64,000 nucleotides of DNA from contig NZ_JAFQ01000004.1 of the NCBI RefSeq assembly GCF_000526215.1, positions 5,766,001-5,830,000 of the forward strand. Direction: 5' to 3'. Origin of the DNA: Nocardia sp. BMG51109 (lineage in GTDB: Bacteria > Actinomycetota > Actinomycetes > Mycobacteriales > Mycobacteriaceae). The notes beneath the pieces are model-generated. The model was not told the origin of the DNA and did not search any database. It worked only from the letters and a program-made list of their open reading frames with translations. Position 1 is the first letter of the stretch. Every line of letters starts with the position of its first letter. Of this stretch, positions 48,212 to 57,183 are shown piece after piece. The position numbers and the translations under genes are program-made.

Positions 48212-49509
48212 CGGTTACCCAACTCGTGTTCCAGGTACTGCGCGTACTTCGCCAGTGCCGCTTCGCGTTTGCGCGGCAGCCACTGGGTGGGCCAGGTGTC
48301 GTCGGTGGGGGAGTGGTCGCGCAGTACCTGCTTGGCGACCGTGGCCTTGTGCACCTCGGTCGGCCCGTCGGCCAGGCCCATGACCCCCGCGCCGTGAATC
48401 ATGCGGAAGAACGGCATCTCGTCGGTGACGCCCAGGGCGCCGTGCACCTGCATCGCGCGCCAGGCGATGTCGTGCAGCACCGTCGGCATGACCACCTTGA
48501 CGGCCGCGATGTCCTTGCGCACCTTGCGGTAGTCGTTGTACTTGTCGATCTCCCAGGCGGTGTAGAGCACGAACAGCCGGAACTGCTGCAACTGCGCATA
48601 GGAGTCGGCGATGTAGCCCTGCACGAACTGCTTGTCCGCCAACCGGCTTCCCGCGGTCTCGCGGGACAGCGCGCGCTCGCACATCATGTCCAGCGCCGAG
48701 CGGGCCAGGCCGATGGTGCGCATGGCGTGGTGGATCCGGCCGCCGCCCAGCCGGGTCTGGGCGATGGCGAACGCCTTGCCCTCGCCGCCGAGCAGCGCCG
48801 CCGCCGGCACCCGGACGTTGTCGTAGTGGATGAGCGCGTGCTGGCCCGCATCGGGCGGGTCGCCGTACAGGCCCACGTCGCGGGCGATCTCGACGCCCGG
48901 GGTGTCGGCGGGCACCAGAAACATCGACATGCCCTGGTACACGGGCACATCCGGATCGGTGACCGCCATGACGATCAGGAACGACGCCGTCCTGGCGTTG
49001 GAGGAGAAGAACTTCCAGCCGTCGATGACCCAGTCGTCGCCGTCGCGCACCGCCCGGGTGGTGAACGTGGCCGGGTCGGCGCCGCCCTGCGGTTCGGTCA
49101 TCGAATAGCAGGAGAACAGTTCGCCATCCAGTAATGGTTGCAGGTAGCGCCGCTTCTGCTCGGGTGTGCCGTAGTGGGCGATGATCTCGGCATTGCCGGT
49201 GTCGGGGGCCTGGCAGCCGAACACGATCGGCGCCCACGACGACCGGCCCAGAATCTCGTTGAGCAGCGCCAGTTTCAGCTGCCCGTACCCCTGCCCGCCG
49301 AGTTCGGGGCTCAAATGGGTGGCCCACAGCCCGTGCCGGTGGACCTCGTCCTTGAGCGGGTCGATCGCCTTGCGCCGGGCGCCCTCCAGGGGCACGAACT
49401 GCTCGTGCGGCCAGACCAGATCGAGCGGTTCCACTTGTTCCCGGACGAACTCGTCGGCCCAATCCAGCTGCGCCCGGTACTCCGGATCGGTCTCGAAATC
49501 CCACGCCAT
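48208..49509 (-). CDS. Acyl-CoA dehydrogenase (ACAD10/11-like)
   Basis: The product is 433 residues and FAD-dependent. Blocks are LSPELGGQGYGQLKLALLNEILG, CYSMTEPQGGADPATF, IDGWKFFSSNARTASFLIVM, GGGRIHHAMRTIGLARSALDM, MQVHGALGVTDEMPFFRM and GLADGPTEVHKATVAKQVL. The last two are typical of the ACAD10/11 branch. AGGAGG precedes ATG 49509; the longer frame adds residues without homology. It heads the operon with the kinase (ATGA overlap), hydratase and oxidoreductase, and lies divergent to a TetR gene with the motif boxes in between. Confidence 0.92.
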   Translation of the reverse strand: MAWDFETDPEYRAQLDWADEFVREQVEPLDLVWPHEQFVPLEGARRKAIDPLKDEVHRHGLWATHLSPELGGQGYGQLKLALLNEILGRSSWAPIVFGCQAPDTGNAEIIAHYGTPEQKRRYLQPLLDGELFSCYSMTEPQGGADPATFTTRAVRDGDDWVIDGWKFFSSNARTASFLIVMAVTDPDVPVYQGMSMFLVPADTPGVEIARDVGLYGDPPDAGQHALIHYDNVRVPAAALLGGEGKAFAIAQTRLGGGRIHHAMRTIGLARSALDMMCERALSRETAGSRLADKQFVQGYIADSYAQLQQFRLFVLYTAWEIDKYNDYRKVRKDIAAVKVVMPTVLHDIAWRAMQVHGALGVTDEMPFFRMIHGAGVMGLADGPTEVHKATVAKQVLRDHSPTDDTWPTQWLPRKREAALAKYAQYLEHELGNR

Positions 49510-49531
49510 ATTGAGACCTCCTCTCCTGTAT

Positions 49532-49567
49532 GAGAATATGCTTCTCGATACCAAGAATGCAATTCTG
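49532..49567. promoter_or_regulatory. Regional boxes C1/C2, GAGAATATGCTTCTC and AAGAATGCAATTCTG
   Basis: Two adjacent inverted repeats of the regional type lie at 49532-49546 and 49553-49567, 21 bp centre to centre (two helical turns). They lie just upstream of the acyl-CoA dehydrogenase start and before the divergent TetR gene. The second has perfect 5-bp arms AGAAT/ATTCT. Confidence 0.65.
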
Positions 49568-49669
49568 AGATCGTTGGTCCGCCGGGGAGGTGCCGATGCC
49601 GGCAGAGGTGATCACGACGGGTGCGTGCCGCGGCAGCCGGAGGCCCGTTCGTCGAATCGCGGTGCGGCC

Positions 49670-50299
49670 GTGACGTCCTCGGGCGATGTGGCCGGCCGGA
49701 TCGCTCGCCGGTCGCTGGCCGGGCGGGAGGCGAGCTACGCCGGCGAGGTGCGCCGATTGCTCGATGCCGCGCTGGAGTTGATGCGGGTCGGCGGCATCGC
49801 CGCGCGGCCGCGGGTCGCCGACATCGTGGCGGCGGCCGGGTTGTCCAACGACGCCTTCTATCGGCATTTCCGGTCCAAGGACGCGTTGGTGGAGGCGCTG
49901 CTGGAGGACGGCGCGGATCGGCTGCGCGGTTACGTGGCGCACCGGATGGGCAAGCAGGGGGCGCCGGAGGCCCGGGTGCGCGCGTGGGTGACGGCCGTGT
50001 TGCGGCAGGCCGGGGCCGATACGGCGGCCACGACCAGGGCCGTGCTGTGGAACGCCGGCGGTGGCGGCGCGGGGCTCGCCCGCGGCTCGGCGGTGCCCGT
50101 CGCGCGCCTGGCGCCGCTGTTGCACGGGCCGTTCGCCGAACTGGGCAGTGCCGATCCGGAATTCGACGCCTCGCTGGCCGCCCACGCGACGATCGGCCTG
50201 CTCGCCGACTTCCTGCGGCGGTGCGTCGAGCCGGCCGATGCCGATGTCGACCGGGTTACCGCGTTCTGCCTGCGAACCGCCCGGTCCGGCCGGAGCTGA
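49670..50299 (+). CDS. TetR-family regulator
   Basis: The product is about 209 residues with helix-turn-helix RVADIVAAAGLSNDAFYRHF and the usual following FRSKDALVEALLEDGADRL. It is divergent from the acyl-CoA dehydrogenase operon, with two motif boxes in the gap, which makes it the strongest candidate for the regional regulator. The start is uncertain: GTG 49670 is used here and GTG 49625 is the in-frame alternative; neither has a clear ribosome site. Confidence 0.85.
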   Translation: MTSSGDVAGRIARRSLAGREASYAGEVRRLLDAALELMRVGGIAARPRVADIVAAAGLSNDAFYRHFRSKDALVEALLEDGADRLRGYVAHRMGKQGAPEARVRAWVTAVLRQAGADTAATTRAVLWNAGGGGAGLARGSAVPVARLAPLLHGPFAELGSADPEFDASLAAHATIGLLADFLRRCVEPADADVDRVTAFCLRTARSGRS

Positions 50300-50410
50300 C
50301 GGCCCCCGCGCCGGTGTCGTGGGGGCTTACGCCGTTGCTCGGGTGTCGATGGGGGGCCGTGCGGTCGCCGGCGTTGTCCGGTCCGGACGACAAGAATAAC
50401 CGTCTCTCAA

Positions 50411-50429
50411 GTGAGAACCATACTCTCAC
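50411..50429. promoter_or_regulatory. Regional box D, GTGAGAACCATACTCTCAC
   Basis: This 19-bp inverted repeat has perfect outer arms GTGAGA/TCTCAC and the core GAGAAC-CAT-ACTCTC. It is located upstream of the mce operon leader. Confidence 0.65.
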
Positions 50430-50562
50430 GTATGTGGGAATCAGGCTCTGCCGGTCGGGTTGCGGTGGGATGTCCGAAGGGCCGAACCCCCCGTCGGCCG
50501 CCCGGTTCCGAGGGTGTTGCCGAGGGTGGAATATTGCTACAGTCCCTCTGTGATGAATGTAT

Positions 50563-50583
50563 CATTCTCCTTCAGTGAGAATG
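50563..50583. promoter_or_regulatory. Regional box E, paired half-sites CATTCTC-N7-GAGAATG
   Basis: Perfect 7-bp inverted half-sites of the regional motif point outward, about 30 bp before the start of the leader ORF. The left half, read on the minus strand, continues as GAGAATGATAC, as in box A. Confidence 0.5.
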
Positions 50584-50611
50584 GACCTTTCCCACTCGAA
50601 GAGGAGGCGGG

Positions 50612-50824
50612 ATGTCAGGACTTCCCTCGACCGGCCTGGCCTCGGATACCGGACGGATCCACAGCCCCCACGCTGAACGAGTGCTCAGCATAGCGGATCG
50701 CCCGGCGAAACCTCTGGTGGCGACGCCCCGGCCCAGCGGCGTCGCGCAACACCGGACCATCGGCATCTGGGAGGTAACGATGACCGACGCTGCGTATCGC
50801 GCCGCGAGGGAAGTAGAACAGTGA
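50612..50824 (+). CDS. Small leader protein of the mce operon, unknown function
   Basis: The product is 70 residues. AGAGGAGG precedes its ATG at a good distance, and its TGA overlaps the ATG of the first yrbE gene (TGATG), so ribosomes finishing it would restart on yrbE. No membrane helix or known motif is visible; the last residues are MTDAAYRAAREVEQ. It may be a real small protein or a translated leader that couples the operon to its mRNA start. Confidence 0.5.
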   Translation: MSGLPSTGLASDTGRIHSPHAERVLSIADRPAKPLVATPRPSGVAQHRTIGIWEVTMTDAAYRAAREVEQ

Positions 50825-51690
50825 TGGCCGCGCCGTCGGTCGCGCCACACGAGATCACCGGGCGGTCCGCGACCGGTGAGATCACGGGGTGGGTTCGCGG
50901 ATATCTGCGCCGGCATCCGGTCGCCTCGCTGGAGACGGTCGGGAGCCAGGTGGTGCTGGCCGTGCAGGCCATCCGGTACCTGGTGGTCGATATCGTGCGC
51001 GGGCAGTTCCCGTTCCGGGAGTTCGTGTTGCAGTCGGTGTTCATGGCGAAGACGGCGTATCTGCCGACGATCGCGGTGGCGTTGCCGATCAGTGCGACGA
51101 TGTCGATCCAGTTCGGTCTGCTGGCCGGGCAGGTCGGTGCCACGTCGCTGGCCGGTGCGGCCGGTGGTCTCGCGGTGATCCGGCAGGCCGCGCCCATGGT
51201 GACGGCCATTCTGCTGGCGGCCGCGGTGGGTTCGGCGATCTGCTCGGATCTGGGCGCCCGCAAGATCCGCGACGAGATCGACGCCCTGGAGGTCATGGGC
51301 GTGTCCGCGCTGCGGGCGCTGGTGGTGCCGCGGCTGGCGGCGGGCATCGTCGTCGCCCTCGGGCTGACCGGGCTGAGCGCGTTCGTCGGATTCCTGGCCG
51401 GCTATCTGTTCAATGTCTATCTGCAGGACGGCACGCCGGGTAGCTATCTGGCGACGTTCTCGTCGTTCGCGCGGGTCGGTGATCTGTATCTGGCCATGGT
51501 GAAGGCCGTGGTGTTCGGGATCATCGTGACGGTCGTGTCGTGCCAGAAGGGCTTGAGTACCAAGGGGGGTCCCGGTGGTGTCGCCAATTCCGTCAACGCG
51601 GCGGTGGTCGCGTCGATCATCATGCTGATGCTGGTGAACGCGGGCTTCACCGAGCTGTACACGATCCTGTTCCCGAGGACGACGCTCTGA
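50824..51690 (+). CDS. yrbEA: YrbE/MlaE-family ABC permease of the mce system, first subunit
   Basis: The product is 288 residues with five or six membrane helices. The MlaE signature is clear: ALPISATMSIQFGLLAGQVG, AVGSAICSDLGARKIRDEIDALEVMGVSALRALVVPRLAA (the EIDAL coupling helix), and GGVANSVNAAVVASIIMLML near the end. It forms the inner-membrane permease with the next gene product and drives lipid import through Mce proteins with an ATPase (MceG) encoded elsewhere. GTG 50821 is an alternative start. Confidence 0.92.
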   Translation: MAAPSVAPHEITGRSATGEITGWVRGYLRRHPVASLETVGSQVVLAVQAIRYLVVDIVRGQFPFREFVLQSVFMAKTAYLPTIAVALPISATMSIQFGLLAGQVGATSLAGAAGGLAVIRQAAPMVTAILLAAAVGSAICSDLGARKIRDEIDALEVMGVSALRALVVPRLAAGIVVALGLTGLSAFVGFLAGYLFNVYLQDGTPGSYLATFSSFARVGDLYLAMVKAVVFGIIVTVVSCQKGLSTKGGPGGVANSVNAAVVASIIMLMLVNAGFTELYTILFPRTTL

Positions 51691-52544
51691 TGGCCTCGCG
51701 ATACTATCCGCCAGGGGTCCGGCCGGTACTGGCCGCCGGGGCCTCGGTCTCGAACCCCGTTGCGCGCCTGGGGTATATGGTCACCTTCTTCGTGCGGGTG
51801 CTGACCGGTATCCCGGTGGTGCTGCGGCACTACCGCGCGGAGTTCCTGAAGATCCTGTCGAACGTGACGTGGGGCAACGGCTCCATCGTCGTGGGCGGCG
51901 GGACCGGGCAGGTCATTCTCGTGCTCGGGGCCGCGGCGGGGGCGATCGTCGGGATCGAGGGGTTCAGTGCGCTGAAGCTGCTGGGGATGGCGCCGGCGAC
52001 GGGCATGATCGCCTCGACGGCGGTGACCCGCGAGCTGGCGCCGATCATGGCCTCGATCGCGTTCGCGGCGCAGGCGGGCTGCCGGTTCACCGCGCAGCTG
52101 GGGTCGATGCGGATCTCCGAGGAGATCGACGCGCTGGACTCGATCGCGATCCGCCCGATCCCGTATCTGGTGACGACGCGGATGCTGGCCTCGATCGTGG
52201 CGATGGTGCCGTTGTTCCTGGCCTGCCTGGCGTTCAGCTATCTGGCCGTGGAGATCGTCGTCGGGCTGTCGGGCGGGCAGTCGCCGGGGACCTACGAACA
52301 CTATTTCCGTCTGGTGCTCAGCAGTACCGACATCATCTATTCCCTGTCGAAGGCCGTGGTCTTCGTCATCCTCACCACGACGATCCAGTGTTACTTCGGT
52401 TTCTACGCCTCGGGTGGCCCGCAGGGGGTCGGGGTGGCGGCCGGGCGTGCGATGCGCGCCAGTATCACGGTGATGATCTTCGTGAACCTGTTGATGACGA
52501 TGACCCTGTGGGGCTTCGACGCCGGCGCGAGAATCAGTGGGTAG
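51690..52544 (+). CDS. yrbEB: YrbE/MlaE-family ABC permease of the mce system, second subunit
   Basis: The product is 284 residues, paralogous to the previous gene. It has GTGQVILVLGAAAGAIVGIEG, AQLGSMRISEEIDALDSIAIRPIPYL (EIDAL helix) and a C-terminal helix ASITVMIFVNLLMTMTLWGFD. Its ATG shares the A of the preceding TGA (TGATG). It pairs with the first YrbE as a heterodimeric permease. Confidence 0.92.
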   Translation: MASRYYPPGVRPVLAAGASVSNPVARLGYMVTFFVRVLTGIPVVLRHYRAEFLKILSNVTWGNGSIVVGGGTGQVILVLGAAAGAIVGIEGFSALKLLGMAPATGMIASTAVTRELAPIMASIAFAAQAGCRFTAQLGSMRISEEIDALDSIAIRPIPYLVTTRMLASIVAMVPLFLACLAFSYLAVEIVVGLSGGQSPGTYEHYFRLVLSSTDIIYSLSKAVVFVILTTTIQCYFGFYASGGPQGVGVAAGRAMRASITVMIFVNLLMTMTLWGFDAGARISG

Positions 52545-52550
52545 CAGCAG

Positions 52551-53969
52551 ATGTCGATTGCATTCGAATCCGACGGCAAGGTACTGCCCAATTGGAAGCT
52601 GTTCCTGCGGGGGCTCGCGTTCCTGGTGGTGGTCGCGGTCGTGACCGGCGTGATGGTCGCCCGGTCCCAGGGCGCCTTCCGGGAGACCGTGCGGGTCACC
52701 GCGGAACTGGTCAACGTGGGTGACGGCCTGCCGGCGAAATCCGATGTGAAGTATCAGGGCGTGCTGGTCGGTCAGGTGACCGAGGTGACCCCGTCCACCG
52801 ACGGCGGGCCCAACTACGTGCACATCGACATGAAACCCGGTTTCGTGTCCGGGATCCCGGGGACGGTGACCGCGCGCGTGGTGCCCAGCAACGTCTTCGC
52901 GGTGCCGTCGATCCAGCTGGTCTACAACGGCGCGGGCAAGCCGCTCGCGGCCGGTGCGCGCATCCCCGAGGACCGCAGCCAGGCCACCGTCCGGCTGCAG
53001 ACCTCGCTGACCGCGCTGAGCCGGATCGCCGCCGCCGCAGGACGTTCCGGTTCGGATCCGACGCTCGGCATCCTGGCCGTCGTGGAGCGCGCCACCGCCG
53101 GGCACGGCACCGACGCGGTCCGGGCGGGCGCCGAGCTGACCCGGATCTCGCGGGAACTCAACGCGGCCATGGTGCCGGACGGGACGGGCTCCACGCTCGA
53201 TGCGCTGTCCCAGGCCCTGGACGGGTTGCGCACCTCGGCGCCCGACCTGCTCGGCGCCGTGCACAGCGCGGTGGCCCCGCTGCGCACGGTGGCGGAGAAC
53301 CGGGATCAGCTGGCGACCCTGCTGGGCGCCGGCCTGACCACGACCGGAACGGTGGGAGCCGGGCTGGAGAACCGGATCGGGACCATCACCGACGTCACCG
53401 GCAAGCTGGGCCCCGCGCTCGGCGTAATCGCCGACGGCAGCCCGAACTTCGCGCAGATGGCCACCTCGCAGAGCCAGATGTCCTACGACTTCATGAAGCT
53501 GTGGGACGAGGGCGACCAGAACATCAACGCCAAGATCATCCTCGAGCTCACGCCGCACCGGCCGTATACCCGGGCCGACTGCCCGCGCTACGGCAACCTC
53601 GAGGGGCCCAGCTGCCGGAGCGGCCCGCCCGGCGACCAGACCATCATCGGGCCCAACGCGACGCCCGCGAGCGCTCCGACCGTGATCGGCGGCAACGTGG
53701 GCGGGATCGGCAGCAAGCAGGAGCAGGAACAGATCGCGGCGCTGCTCGGCATCGCGCCCAACTCCGCGGCCGACATCCTGCTGGGCCCGCTGCTGCGGGG
53801 CAACGACGTGCGGCTGACTCCGGCCCCGGGCGCACCGGCCGATGCCGCGCCCGCTCCGCCCGCACCGACACCTGCTCTGCCCGCACCGATACCTGGTCTG
53901 CCCCTACCGATTCCGGGCCTGCCCGCCCCTGTACCCGGCATCCCCGCACCGACAGGAGAGCCCCGATGA
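52551..53969 (+). CDS. mceA: Mce-family lipid transport protein, subunit A
   Basis: The product is 472 residues. One N-terminal membrane anchor (about residues 17-38) is followed by the MlaD/MCE beta domain (SDVKYQGVLVGQVTEVTP ... GTVTARVVPSNVFAVPSIQLVY). A long helical needle region comes next, and a C-terminal tail of Pro-rich hexa- to heptapeptide words (PAPIPGLPLPIPGLPAP). The Pro tail is longer than usual and may vary in length. Subunit of the heterohexameric tunnel that carries lipids across the periplasm. Stop overlaps the mceB start. Confidence 0.92.
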   Translation: MSIAFESDGKVLPNWKLFLRGLAFLVVVAVVTGVMVARSQGAFRETVRVTAELVNVGDGLPAKSDVKYQGVLVGQVTEVTPSTDGGPNYVHIDMKPGFVSGIPGTVTARVVPSNVFAVPSIQLVYNGAGKPLAAGARIPEDRSQATVRLQTSLTALSRIAAAAGRSGSDPTLGILAVVERATAGHGTDAVRAGAELTRISRELNAAMVPDGTGSTLDALSQALDGLRTSAPDLLGAVHSAVAPLRTVAENRDQLATLLGAGLTTTGTVGAGLENRIGTITDVTGKLGPALGVIADGSPNFAQMATSQSQMSYDFMKLWDEGDQNINAKIILELTPHRPYTRADCPRYGNLEGPSCRSGPPGDQTIIGPNATPASAPTVIGGNVGGIGSKQEQEQIAALLGIAPNSAADILLGPLLRGNDVRLTPAPGAPADAAPAPPAPTPALPAPIPGLPLPIPGLPAPVPGIPAPTGEPR

Positions 53970-55003
53970 GCTACCGTAAGCCGCTGATCGGCCTGATCCT
54001 GTTCCTGGTGGTGTCGATCGGGCTGACCTGGATGATGTATGTGACGTTGTCGCGCAGCGTGAGTGGGAAGACCGACACCTACTCGGCGATCTTCACCGAT
54101 GTGTCCGGACTGCACGCCGGTGACGACGTGCGCATGGCCGGCGTGCGGGTGGGCCGGGTGCAGGCCGTCGACCTCGACGGCGTGCGCGCGAAGGTGACCT
54201 TCGAGGTGCAGCAGGGCCAGAAGGTGTACGGCAATACCGCGGCCTCGGTCACGTATCAGAATCTGATCGGGCAGCGGTACGTCGGACTGTCGTTGCGGGA
54301 GTTCGGCGATCCGAAGGTGCTGTCGCCGGGCGGGCAGATCCCGGTGGAGCACACCGAGCCCTCGTTCGATATCTCCAAGCTGCTCAACGGATTCGAGCCG
54401 CTGTTCAGTGTGCTCGATCCGCAGCAGGTCGACAACATCAGCGCGGCGGTGGTGCGGGCGCTGCAGGGCGACGACGGCGCGGTGACCACGTTGATCGCCG
54501 AAACCGCTTCGCTCGCAGAGGCATTCGCGGGGCCGGACCAGATCCTGGGTCAGGTCATCGACAATCTCAGCGGGGTGCTCGGCGACCTGTCGCAGCAGAG
54601 CGCCAACCTGCAGACCGTGCTACAGCAGACGCACCGGATCTTCGACGGCCTGGCGCAGCACCGCGACCAGCTGTTCCAGCAGGTCGACGCGATCTCCGGC
54701 ACGCTGAGCCGGGCCGCGGCCGTGGTGCAGGGGGCGAGCCCGTCGCTCAACCAGTTCATGGACCGCGAACCGGGCTTCGCCGAGCACTTCGTGCAGGGCA
54801 AGGACAAGTTCGCGGTCGTGGGCTTCAATCTGCCGTTCCTGCTCAAGGGATTGGCCCGGATCACCAACAACGGCGCCTATCTCGACGCCTACGTCTGCGA
54901 CGTCAAGGTGAGCATGCTTCCCGGGGTCGACCCGTTGATGTCGCAGATTCTGGGGGCGACCACCCCCAGCGGCAAGGTCGAGAACTCGGCGATCTGTAGG
55001 TGA
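53966..55003 (+). CDS. mceB: Mce-family lipid transport protein, subunit B
   Basis: The product is 345 residues. An N-terminal anchor LIGLILFLVVSIGLTWMMYV is followed by the MCE domain (FTDVSGLHAGDDVRMAGVRVGRVQAV), and then the helical DUF3407-type region. Two late cysteines (YVCDVKV, NSAICR) may form a disulfide. The ATG overlaps the TGA of mceA by four bases. Confidence 0.92.
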   Translation: MSYRKPLIGLILFLVVSIGLTWMMYVTLSRSVSGKTDTYSAIFTDVSGLHAGDDVRMAGVRVGRVQAVDLDGVRAKVTFEVQQGQKVYGNTAASVTYQNLIGQRYVGLSLREFGDPKVLSPGGQIPVEHTEPSFDISKLLNGFEPLFSVLDPQQVDNISAAVVRALQGDDGAVTTLIAETASLAEAFAGPDQILGQVIDNLSGVLGDLSQQSANLQTVLQQTHRIFDGLAQHRDQLFQQVDAISGTLSRAAAVVQGASPSLNQFMDREPGFAEHFVQGKDKFAVVGFNLPFLLKGLARITNNGAYLDAYVCDVKVSMLPGVDPLMSQILGATTPSGKVENSAICR

Positions 55004-55010
55004 GGAGGCG

Positions 55011-56063
55011 ATGGTGACACGACTGAACCGGATGTGGCGGCGGTTGCGCGACCGCCCGATCGAGGAGCACAGCAGGCTGCGGATCGGCATCGCCGCGCTC
55101 ACCGTGCTCGCGGTGGTGCTCGGGGTGACGATCTTCCTGAACTCGCTGCACCTCGGCCAGGAGACCTACCGCGCGGACTTCGCGCAGGCGGCCGGGGTGG
55201 ACGCCGGTGACGGCGTGACCCTCGCCGGCATCCAGGTCGGCACCGTCACCGGGACGAAGCTGGCGGGAGACCACGTGGTGGTGACCATGAAGCTGGATCG
55301 CGGCCTGCCGCTGGGCGCCGACACCGGGGCCGCCATCAAGCTGACCACGCTGCTGGGATCGCGGTACGTCGAACTCCGCCCGGCCGGTTCGGGCCGACTG
55401 CCGGACAACTCGATCGCGTTGTCGCGCACCGAGGTTCCCTACGACCTGGAGACCGCGCTGCAGAACGCGACCACGACGTTCAACAGTATCGATGCCGACC
55501 GGATCGCGCAGACCATGAGCACGCTGACCGATCAGCTGCGCGGCACCCCGGCGCTGATGCCGGAGACGCTGCGGAACATGAAGACCCTCGCGACTGTGAT
55601 CGCCGACCGGCGCGCGCAGATCGGCACGCTGCTCACCAGCACCGAACAGGTCACCACGGTGCTGCGAGATCAGCAGGGCGAACTGGCGGGGATGGTCGAC
55701 CAGGGCCGGAACGTGTTGCAGCAGCTCATTTCCCGGCAACAGGCGATCGAGGGCCTGCTGCACGCCGCGACCGTCCTGATCCAGCAGCTGCATCCGATCG
55801 CGGTGGGCGACGAGCAGGAGATCCAGCAGCTGCTCGACAACCTGACGCAGATGACCGGGATGATCGCCGGCCACGACGATCTGCTGCGCAACATCCTGCA
55901 GATCCTGCCGGTGCCGTGGCGGCTGTTCGCCAATGCCACCGGGACCGGTCAGGAACTGGTGGGCAACGGGCCGGACGGCGCCTTCATCGACTCCTTCATG
56001 TGCGCGCTGAGCGGATACGCGCAGCAGGTGAACCAGCCCACATACCTCCAGGACTGCAAATGA
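55011..56063 (+). CDS. mceC: Mce-family lipid transport protein, subunit C
   Basis: The product is 350 residues. A basic N terminus and anchor IGIAALTVLAVVLGVTIFLN precede the MCE domain (AAGVDAGDGVTLAGIQVGTVTG). A long helical stretch rich in Leu, Gln and Thr then forms the channel needle. The gene follows mceB after seven bases, and its stop overlaps the mceD start. Confidence 0.92.
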   Translation: MVTRLNRMWRRLRDRPIEEHSRLRIGIAALTVLAVVLGVTIFLNSLHLGQETYRADFAQAAGVDAGDGVTLAGIQVGTVTGTKLAGDHVVVTMKLDRGLPLGADTGAAIKLTTLLGSRYVELRPAGSGRLPDNSIALSRTEVPYDLETALQNATTTFNSIDADRIAQTMSTLTDQLRGTPALMPETLRNMKTLATVIADRRAQIGTLLTSTEQVTTVLRDQQGELAGMVDQGRNVLQQLISRQQAIEGLLHAATVLIQQLHPIAVGDEQEIQQLLDNLTQMTGMIAGHDDLLRNILQILPVPWRLFANATGTGQELVGNGPDGAFIDSFMCALSGYAQQVNQPTYLQDCK

Positions 56064-57178
56064 GCAATGTGATTCGAGGAGTGCAGCTGGCGGCCGTCGC
56101 GCTGCTCGGCGCGATCGTGGCGGGCGCGTGTTCGAGCGGTCCGCTGGGCGGGGTGACCGATTCGTCGATCACGGTGACCGCGCAGTTCGCGAACGCGAAC
56201 GGCCTGTACGTCGGCAATCCGGTGTCGGTGCTGGGCATGAAGGTCGGCAAGGTCGCCGATATCCGGCCGCGCGGGCCGCACGTCGACGTCACCATGGATG
56301 TCGACAAGTGGGTCAAGATCCCCGCCGACGCCCAGGCGGTGACCGTCTCGGATTCCGTGCTGACCGACCGGCACATCGAGTTCACCCCGGTCTACCGCGG
56401 GGGCCCGGCCCTGGCCGACCACGCCGTCCTGACCGCCGACCGCACCCGGGTTCCGGTGGAGTTCGACAGCCTGCTGGCGATGGCCGAGAAGCTGTCCACC
56501 TCGCTGGGCACCAACCAGAACGGCCAGGGCCCGGTGGCCGGCCTGCTCGACGTCGGCTCGCAGATCGCCACCGGCAACGGCAACGATCTGCGCGACGCGA
56601 TGAGCGAACTGTCGCGCGCGCTGCAACTGGGCCCCGACAACGGCGAGGCGACCCGCGCCGCGGTGACGAAGGTGGTGCAGAACCTCGACACCCTCACCGC
56701 CGCCGCCTCCCGCAACGATCAGGCGCTGCGCGAATTCGGTTCCGGCGTACGGCAACTCAGCGACATCCTCGCGGACCAGAACCTCGGCACCGGCGACACC
56801 GGGGCGAAGCTCAACGAGATCATGATCCGGATGACCGCGCTGCTGGAGCGCAATCAGGGCAATCTGCGGAATACGATGGCGAATTCGAACACGATGACCA
56901 CGTCGCTGAAGGATTACAACGACAATCTCGCCGAATTCCTCGACGTCTTCCCGCTCGTGGCCGACAACGCCTACAACGCGATCGACCCGAACCTGAAGGC
57001 GTTGCGCGGCACCGTGGGCTTGGACAAATTCCTCCTGGACGGGCAGATGCTGAAGTCGGTGTGCAATTTGCTCGGTCTGCGGGAGCTCGGCTGTGCGACC
57101 GGAACCGCGCGTGATATGGGGCCGGATTTCGGTATCGGCCAGATGCTTTCCGTGATCGCGGGAGCACCGCCGAAATAG
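56060..57178 (+). CDS. mceD: Mce-family lipid transport protein, subunit D, with a lipoprotein-like signal
   Basis: The product is 372 residues. The N terminus AAVALLGAIVAGACSSGPLG looks like a signal sequence with a lipid-attachment Cys (Cys24) rather than a plain membrane anchor. The MCE domain follows (FANANGLYVGNPVSVLGMKVGKVADI). Classical operons carry the lipoprotein at the fifth position (LprK/MceE); here both fourth and fifth products have such a Cys. Coupled to mceC by an ATGA overlap. Confidence 0.9.
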   Translation: MSNVIRGVQLAAVALLGAIVAGACSSGPLGGVTDSSITVTAQFANANGLYVGNPVSVLGMKVGKVADIRPRGPHVDVTMDVDKWVKIPADAQAVTVSDSVLTDRHIEFTPVYRGGPALADHAVLTADRTRVPVEFDSLLAMAEKLSTSLGTNQNGQGPVAGLLDVGSQIATGNGNDLRDAMSELSRALQLGPDNGEATRAAVTKVVQNLDTLTAAASRNDQALREFGSGVRQLSDILADQNLGTGDTGAKLNEIMIRMTALLERNQGNLRNTMANSNTMTTSLKDYNDNLAEFLDVFPLVADNAYNAIDPNLKALRGTVGLDKFLLDGQMLKSVCNLLGLRELGCATGTARDMGPDFGIGQMLSVIAGAPPK

Positions 57179-57183
57179 CAGGG

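Larger units (their letters stand above)
50300..50611. other. Regulatory gap upstream of the mce operon
   Basis: This 312-bp region without a convincing gene holds two copies of the regional motif (50411-50429 and around 50563-50583). It ends in an AGAGGAGG ribosome site at about 50602 for the small leader ORF. The promoter of the operon should lie here. Confidence 0.6.
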
